Positions 59,569 through 64,000 of a stretch of DNA of 64,000 nt are shown here, one piece after another; positions within the stretch are counted from its first letter, which is position 1, and each line of letters begins with the position of its first letter. The position numbers were made by a program, and so were the translations under genes. The notes beneath the pieces were generated by a model, which saw only the letters and a list, made by a program, of their open reading frames with translations, searched no databases and was not told the DNA's origin. This DNA is from Orlajensenia sp037404875 (lineage in GTDB: Bacteria > Actinomycetota > Actinomycetes > Actinomycetales > Microbacteriaceae): the NCBI RefSeq assembly GCF_037404875.1, contig NZ_JBBELO010000011.1, forward strand, positions 62,001-126,000, written 5' to 3'.

Positions 59569-61335
59569 ATGCCGCGCATCACCAAGGTTCTCATCGCCAA
59601 CCGGGGCGAAATCGCCGTCCGCGTCATTCGCGCCGCGCGCGACAGCGGAATCCTCTCGGTCGCCGTCTACGCCGACCAGGACCGTGACGCGGTTCACGCC
59701 CGCCTCGCCGACGAGGCCTACGGGCTGGACGGCACCACGAGCGCCGAGACGTACCTCGTCATCGAGAAGCTGCTCTCGGTCGCCCGCCGCTCGGGTGCGG
59801 ATGCGGTGCATCCCGGCTACGGATTCCTCGCGGAGAACGCGGACTTCGCCCGCGCCGTGATCGGTGCCGGACTGATCTGGATCGGCCCGAGCCCCGATGC
59901 CATCGAGCGCCTCGGCGACAAGGTGTCGGCACGGCACGTGGCCGAGAAGGTCGGCGCCCCGCTCGCGCCCGGCACCCTGAACCCCGTCGCCGACGCCTCG
60001 GAGGTGCTCGAATTCGTCGACGAGTACGGCCTGCCGGTCGCCATCAAGGCCGCCTACGGCGGCGGCGGTCGCGGACTCAAGGTCGCCCGCACCCGTGAAG
60101 AGGTGCCCGAGCTGTTCGACTCCGCCACCCGCGAGGCCGTCGCCGCGTTCGGCCGCGGCGAGTGCTTCGTCGAGAAGTACCTCGACGCGCCGCGCCACGT
60201 CGAGACCCAGTGCCTGGCGGATGCGTACGGCAACGTCGTCGTCGTCTCCACACGCGACTGCTCGCTGCAGCGCCGCCACCAGAAGCTCGTCGAGGAGGCG
60301 CCCGCGCCGTTCCTCACCGCAGAGCAGAACGCCGAGCTGTACCGGGCGTCGAAGGCCATCCTCAAAGAGGTCGGCTACCTCGGTGCCGGCACGTGCGAGT
60401 TCCTCATCGGCAAGGACGGCACCGTCTCGTTCCTCGAGGTGAACACCCGGCTGCAGGTCGAGCATCCCGTCTCCGAAGAGGTCACCGGCATCGACCTGGT
60501 GCGGGAGCAGTTCCGCCTCGCCGAGGGCGGCGAGCTCGACTACGACGACCCGGCCCCCCGCGGGCACTCCTTCGAGTTCCGCATCAACGGTGAAGATCCG
60601 GGTCGCAACTTCATGCCGGCTCCGGGCCCCGTGCACGTCTTCAAGCCCGCCGGCGGACCCGGCGTGCGCGTGGACAGCGGCGTGCAGGCCGGCGACGTGA
60701 TCTCGGGCGCGTTCGATTCCTTGCTCGCCAAGCTCGTCGTCACCGGCGCCAACCGGCAGGAAGCGCTCGAGCGCGCCCGCCGCGCACTCGACGAGTTCGA
60801 GGTGGCCGGCCTTCCGACCGTGCTGCCCTTCCACCGTGACGTCGTGCGCGACCCCGCCTTCGCACCCGAGGACGGCGAGCCGTTCTCGGTCTACACGCGC
60901 TGGATCGAGACCGAGTTCCAGAACACCATCCAGGCGTGGACCGGCGAGGGCGGCGAGCCTGCGGCATCCGAGAAGCGCAACACCGTCGTCGTCGAGGTCG
61001 ACGGGCGGCGCATCGAGGTCAGCCTGCCGATGCGGCTGCTGCCGGGAGCGTCGACCGAGAAGACCGCCGGTGCCGCTCCTCGACGCCGCGCCGAGCACCA
61101 CGCCGTGAACACGGCGACCGGGGATGCGGTGACCGCGCCCATGCAGGCGACCGTGGTGAAGGTGGCCGTCGACGAGGGCGACCAGGTCGTCAAGGGCGAC
61201 CTCATCCTCGTGCTCGAGGCCATGAAGATGGAGCAGCCGCTGACCGCACACAAGGACGGTCGCATCGCGAACATGAACGCGCCGGTCGGCTCGACGGTCT
61301 CGTCGGGGCACCTTCTGCTCACGATCGCGGACTGA
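59569..61335 (+). CDS. accBC: Acyl-CoA carboxylase alpha subunit (biotin carboxylase plus BCCP)
   Basis: This is a 588-residue protein. The biotin carboxylase domain spans residues 1-450 with KVLIANRGEIAVRVIRA, the ATP-grasp loop AAYGGGGRGLKVAR, and FLEVNTRLQVEHPV. A linker follows, and the biotin carrier domain ends the protein with LEAMKMEQP, the biotin site being K553. It carboxylates biotin for use by the beta subunit, supplying malonyl- or methylmalonyl-CoA. BirA at 51328 would modify it. Corresponds to AccA3 by position. Repeat copy C follows 29 bp after the stop. Confidence 0.96.
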   Translation: MPRITKVLIANRGEIAVRVIRAARDSGILSVAVYADQDRDAVHARLADEAYGLDGTTSAETYLVIEKLLSVARRSGADAVHPGYGFLAENADFARAVIGAGLIWIGPSPDAIERLGDKVSARHVAEKVGAPLAPGTLNPVADASEVLEFVDEYGLPVAIKAAYGGGGRGLKVARTREEVPELFDSATREAVAAFGRGECFVEKYLDAPRHVETQCLADAYGNVVVVSTRDCSLQRRHQKLVEEAPAPFLTAEQNAELYRASKAILKEVGYLGAGTCEFLIGKDGTVSFLEVNTRLQVEHPVSEEVTGIDLVREQFRLAEGGELDYDDPAPRGHSFEFRINGEDPGRNFMPAPGPVHVFKPAGGPGVRVDSGVQAGDVISGAFDSLLAKLVVTGANRQEALERARRALDEFEVAGLPTVLPFHRDVVRDPAFAPEDGEPFSVYTRWIETEFQNTIQAWTGEGGEPAASEKRNTVVVEVDGRRIEVSLPMRLLPGASTEKTAGAAPRRRAEHHAVNTATGDAVTAPMQATVVKVAVDEGDQVVKGDLILVLEAMKMEQPLTAHKDGRIANMNAPVGSTVSSGHLLLTIAD

Positions 61336-61364
61336 GTCCCGGGCGCGCGTCGCTTTCGCTCTTT

Positions 61365-61484
61365 CCGAAAAGCGAGGAGATCCCGAAAAGCGAGGAGATC
61401 CCGAGCGACACGCCGGTCCGGAGCGCGACGCGCCCGGGTCGGACGCACGAACGCCTCGCTTTTCGGAATCTCCTCGCTTTTCGG
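61365..61484. repeat. Palindromic element, copy C (complete form)
   Basis: Two left arms (CCGAAAAGCGAGGAGAT at 61365-61381 and 61383-61399), 5 nt, the core GCGACACGC (61405-61413), a variable centre, and two inverted arms (CCTCGCTTTTCGG at 61454-61466 and 61472-61484). This 2+2 form is the most symmetrical of the three copies. It lies between the convergent accBC and lpdA genes. Confidence 0.88.
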
Positions 61485-61522
61485 TCTGGGCGGCGGGGCG
61501 TCGGTGTGGCGGCGGGCGCGCG

Positions 61523-62962
61523 TCAGAGGTTGACGATGTGCATGGCGCGCGCGGCATCCGTGATCGCGCCCGAGAGCGACGGGTACACCGGGAACGCCTC
61601 GGCGATCTGGTCGACCGTCAGCCGGTTCTCGACCGCCATCGCGAGCGGAAGGATGAGCTCGCTCGCCTTGGGCGCCACGATGACGCCGCCGATGACCGTG
61701 CCCGAGCCCGTGCGCGCGAACAGCTTGACGAAGCCCTCGCGGATGTTCATCATCTTGGCCCGCGGGTTCGAGGCGAGCGGCAGCTTGTAGACCTGGCCCT
61801 GTGCGATGCCGTCCTCGATCTGCTTCTGCGTCCACCCGACCGTCGCGATCTCGGGCTGGGTGAAGATGTTCGAGGTGATGTCACGCTCTTCTGGCGGGTT
61901 CACGATGTCACCGAGGGCGTGGAACATCGCGGTGCGCCCCTGCATGGAGGCGACGGAGGCCAGCGGCGGGAACGTCGTGCAGTCGCCGGCCGCGTAGATG
62001 TTCGGGATGCTCGTGCGCGCAACGCGGTTCACACGGATGTGGCCGCTCGAGGTCAGCTGCACACCGGCATCCTCGAGACCGATGCCCGCCGTGTTGGGAA
62101 CCGCGCCGATCGCCATGAGGCAGTGCGAGCCCTCGATGACGCGACCATCGGCGAGCGTCACCTGCACGCCGTCGCCGACGCGCACCACCGACTGGGCGCG
62201 CGACTTCGAGAGCACGTTCATGCCGTTGCGGCGGAAGGCGTCTTCGAGCACGTGGGCGGCATCGGCATCCTCGCCCGGCAGCACCTGATCGCGGCTCGAG
62301 ACCAGCGAGACCTCGGAGCCCAGCGCGCGGTAGGCCGACGCGAACTCCGCCCCCGTCACCCCCGAGCCGACGACGATGAGGTGCTCGGGAACCGACTTGA
62401 GCGAATACAGCTGCGTCCAGGTGAGGATGCGCTCACCATCGGGCACTGCGCTGGGCAGGATGCGCGGACTCGCACCCACGGAGATGACGATCGTCTCGGC
62501 CTCGATGCGGTCGAAGTCCGTGCCGTCGGCACCGAGTGCGGTCGAGACGATGACGGCGCTGGTGCCGTCGAGGCGCCCCTCCCCCTGGATGATGCGCACG
62601 CCGGCCGCCTCGAGGTTCGCGGTCATGTCTTCGGACTGCTGGCGTGCCAGGCGCAGAAGCCGCTTGTTCACGGCAGCGAGGTTGATCGCGACCTCGGGCC
62701 GCTGCGGCGTGCCGCTCTCGCCGCGCACGTAGAACTGCACGCCGAGCTCTGCCGCCTCCTTGATGGAGTTGGATGCCTCGGCCGTGGCGATGAGCGACTT
62801 CGACGGGACAACGTCGGTCAGCACGGCGGACCCGCCGACGCCGACACGCTCGATCAGCGTGACCTCGGCGCCGAGCTGGGCCGCCGAGAGCGCCGCCTCA
62901 TATCCGCCGGGGCCTCCTCCGAGTACAGCGATCCGTTGTTTGCGCTCGAACTCGTAGGCCAT
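61523..62962 (-). CDS. lpdA: LpdA-type NAD(P)H-quinone dehydrogenase
   Basis: This 479-residue flavoprotein has the FAD loop IAVLGGGPGGYEAALSAAQLG, the second Rossmann motif LIVVGSGVTGAEFASAYRALG, AAGDCTTFPPLASVASMQGR, and the C-terminal dimerisation domain. At the place of the GGTCLNVGCIPSK disulfide of lipoamide dehydrogenases it reads GGSAVLTDVVPSK: both redox Cys are missing (A46 and V51). That is the LpdA (Rv3303c) subtype, which reduces quinones rather than lipoamide. ATG 62962 follows an ACAATAG stretch that may be a leaderless promoter. Confidence 0.93.
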   Translation of the reverse strand: MAYEFERKQRIAVLGGGPGGYEAALSAAQLGAEVTLIERVGVGGSAVLTDVVPSKSLIATAEASNSIKEAAELGVQFYVRGESGTPQRPEVAINLAAVNKRLLRLARQQSEDMTANLEAAGVRIIQGEGRLDGTSAVIVSTALGADGTDFDRIEAETIVISVGASPRILPSAVPDGERILTWTQLYSLKSVPEHLIVVGSGVTGAEFASAYRALGSEVSLVSSRDQVLPGEDADAAHVLEDAFRRNGMNVLSKSRAQSVVRVGDGVQVTLADGRVIEGSHCLMAIGAVPNTAGIGLEDAGVQLTSSGHIRVNRVARTSIPNIYAAGDCTTFPPLASVASMQGRTAMFHALGDIVNPPEERDITSNIFTQPEIATVGWTQKQIEDGIAQGQVYKLPLASNPRAKMMNIREGFVKLFARTGSGTVIGGVIVAPKASELILPLAMAVENRLTVDQIAEAFPVYPSLSGAITDAARAMHIVNL

Positions 62963-63086
62963 TGCCCTATTGTCTCGTACCCGCGGATGCCGCTCCAAAC
63001 CGGCCTTCGCCGCGTCGTCGCCGAGTCGACGCCGCGCCGACGCCGCGCCGCAGGATGCCGCAGCCATGGGGGCCGCGAGCGCGCCC

Positions 63087-63092
63087 TAGAGT
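63087..63092 (+). promoter_or_regulatory. Leaderless-type -10 box for the nucleoside phosphorylase
   Basis: TAGAGT lies 6 nt before ATG 63099. AAGGG directly before the ATG is too close to act as a normal ribosome-binding site. Confidence 0.45.
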
Positions 63093-63098
63093 GAAGGG

Positions 63099-63932
63099 AT
63101 GCACTCTTCGACGACGAACCCGCTGGAGCACCCGAGCGCCGACCCGTTCGAGGTCGCCCGCACCGCGGCATCCGAGATCGCCGACCGCACCGGGATCGCC
63201 CGCCACGACATCGCCCTCACCCTCGGCAGCGGCTGGGGCAAGGCGGCCGACCTGCTCGGCGAGAATGTGGCCACCATCCCCGCGGCCGAGATCACGGGGT
63301 TTTCCGCCCCCGCCCTCGCCGGCCACGTCGGCACGCTGCGCTCGATCGCGCTTCCGAACGGCAAGCACGCGCTCGTCATCGGCGCCCGCACCCACTACTA
63401 CGAGGGCCACGGCGTGCGACGTGTGGTGCACAGCGTGCGCACCGCGGCGGCAACGGGTGCCCGCACGATGATCCTCACGAACGGCGCGGGCGGCATCAAG
63501 GAGCACTGGACGCCCGGCACCCCCGTGCTGATCAGCGATCACATCAACCTGACGGCCGACTCACCCCTCGAGGGCGCGACCTTCGTCGACCTCACCGACC
63601 TCTACTCCGCCCGACTGCGGGACATCGCCCGCGAGATCGAGCCCGGCCTCGATGAGGGCGTCTACTGCCAGTTCCGCGGACCGCACTACGAGACCCCGGC
63701 CGAGGTGCAGATGGCCAAGACCATCGGAGGACACATCGTCGGCATGTCGACGGCCCTCGAGGCGATCGCCGCCCGCGAAGCCGGCATGGAGATCCTCGGA
63801 ATGTCGCTCATCACCAACCTCGCCGCCGGCATCCAGAAGACGCCGCTGAGCCACGAAGAGGTGATCGAGGCCGGCCGAGCCGCCGAATCCGTCATCAGCG
63901 CCCTGCTCGCCCGTATCGTCACGAGCATCTAG
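63099..63932 (+). CDS. deoD: Purine nucleoside phosphorylase
   Basis: This 277-residue enzyme of the trimeric PNP type has TLGSGWGKAADLLG, the GARTHYYEGHGVRRVVHSVR phosphate/purine loop, LTNGAGGI, and CQFRGPHYETPAEVQM with GMSTALEAIAAREAGMEILG. It splits inosine and guanosine with phosphate to give the base and ribose-1-phosphate. The following phosphosugar mutase, 9 bp downstream, would convert ribose-1-phosphate to ribose-5-phosphate, as in the Rv3307-Rv3308 pair. Confidence 0.95.
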   Translation: MHSSTTNPLEHPSADPFEVARTAASEIADRTGIARHDIALTLGSGWGKAADLLGENVATIPAAEITGFSAPALAGHVGTLRSIALPNGKHALVIGARTHYYEGHGVRRVVHSVRTAAATGARTMILTNGAGGIKEHWTPGTPVLISDHINLTADSPLEGATFVDLTDLYSARLRDIAREIEPGLDEGVYCQFRGPHYETPAEVQMAKTIGGHIVGMSTALEAIAAREAGMEILGMSLITNLAAGIQKTPLSHEEVIEAGRAAESVISALLARIVTSI

Positions 63933-63941
63933 GAGCCATCG

Positions 63942-64000
63942 ATGACAGACACGGATGCCCCCGACCGCGTACTCGAGCAGGCCCGCGCCTGGCTGGCGCA
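63942..64000 (+). CDS. Phosphosugar mutase, first codons only (partial)
   Basis: ATG 63942 follows AGGAGCC. The visible residues TDTDAPDRVLEQARAWLA match the helical N-terminus of actinobacterial phosphosugar mutases (PmmB type). The rest lies beyond the window. The assignment rests mainly on its coupling to the nucleoside phosphorylase. Confidence 0.6.
   Translation, partial: MTDTDAPDRVLEQARAWLA

Overview
The window reads as a chromosomal segment of a high-G+C Gram-positive bacterium (Actinomycetota), most likely a member of the Microbacteriaceae. The reasons are high G+C with strongly G/C-ending codons, a WhiB regulator, acyl-CoA carboxylase beta/epsilon/alpha genes around a Maf gene, many leaderless start sites (TANNNT about 6-8 nt before the start codon), and a backbone gene order that matches from memory the Mycobacterium tuberculosis stretch manA-manB-DUF3499-zincin-whiB2, purE-purK-gtrA-PH-birA-accD-accE-maf-accA3, lpdA-deoD-pmmB. 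I see no plasmid, phage, CRISPR, rRNA or tRNA genes.

Layout. 1-5164: a tightly overlapping operon of a membrane protein (5' end outside the window), DUF4129, DUF4350, MoxR ATPase and DUF58 proteins. 5375-8370: an aquaporin with an unusual selectivity filter, a 330-bp array of TTCGACAGG-type repeats, then divergent SpoIIM-like and RDD membrane proteins. 8398-18242: S-adenosylhomocysteine hydrolase, phosphomannomutase, DUF3499, a zincin-fold protein lacking HExxH, a DUF5719 protein, a 1035-residue membrane glycosyltransferase, WhiB and GalE. 18365-23386: a 50-residue membrane protein, a GlxA-type regulator, a DUF559 putative nuclease bracketed by two copies of a palindromic repeat, mannose-6-phosphate isomerase and an acyl-CoA dehydrogenase.

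23436-48411 is a surface polysaccharide locus: two O-antigen-ligase-like polymerases, a HAD phosphatase/PMM-like protein, a Wzm/Wzt ABC exporter, eight or so glycosyltransferases, two tandem GDP-mannose 4,6-dehydratase-like proteins, a secreted lysozyme-like protein with three carbohydrate-binding-like repeats, GtrA and GT-C-like membrane proteins, an FkbM methyltransferase and an LCP ligase. ManA, ManB and GalE nearby would feed it with mannose- and galactose-derived nucleotide sugars; Gmd would make a GDP-6-deoxyhexose; Wzm/Wzt and/or the Wzy-like proteins would export or polymerise it; LCP would attach it to the wall. The middle of this locus has visibly lower G+C than the flanks (by eye), which suggests it is a variable or transferred block in a conserved backbone.

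48408-64000 returns to the conserved backbone: purE, purK, GtrA, PH-domain protein, birA, accD, accE, a two-component system with a kinase-like third partner, a TrmA/RlmD-type RNA methyltransferase, maf, the biotinylated carboxylase subunit, a third copy of the palindromic repeat, lpdA-type quinone reductase, purine nucleoside phosphorylase and the first codons of a phosphosugar mutase.

The most unusual non-gene signals are a 100-120 bp palindromic element found three times (twice around the DUF559 gene), a recurring heptamer CGGATGC/GCATCCG, and a perfect palindrome over the whiB promoter.
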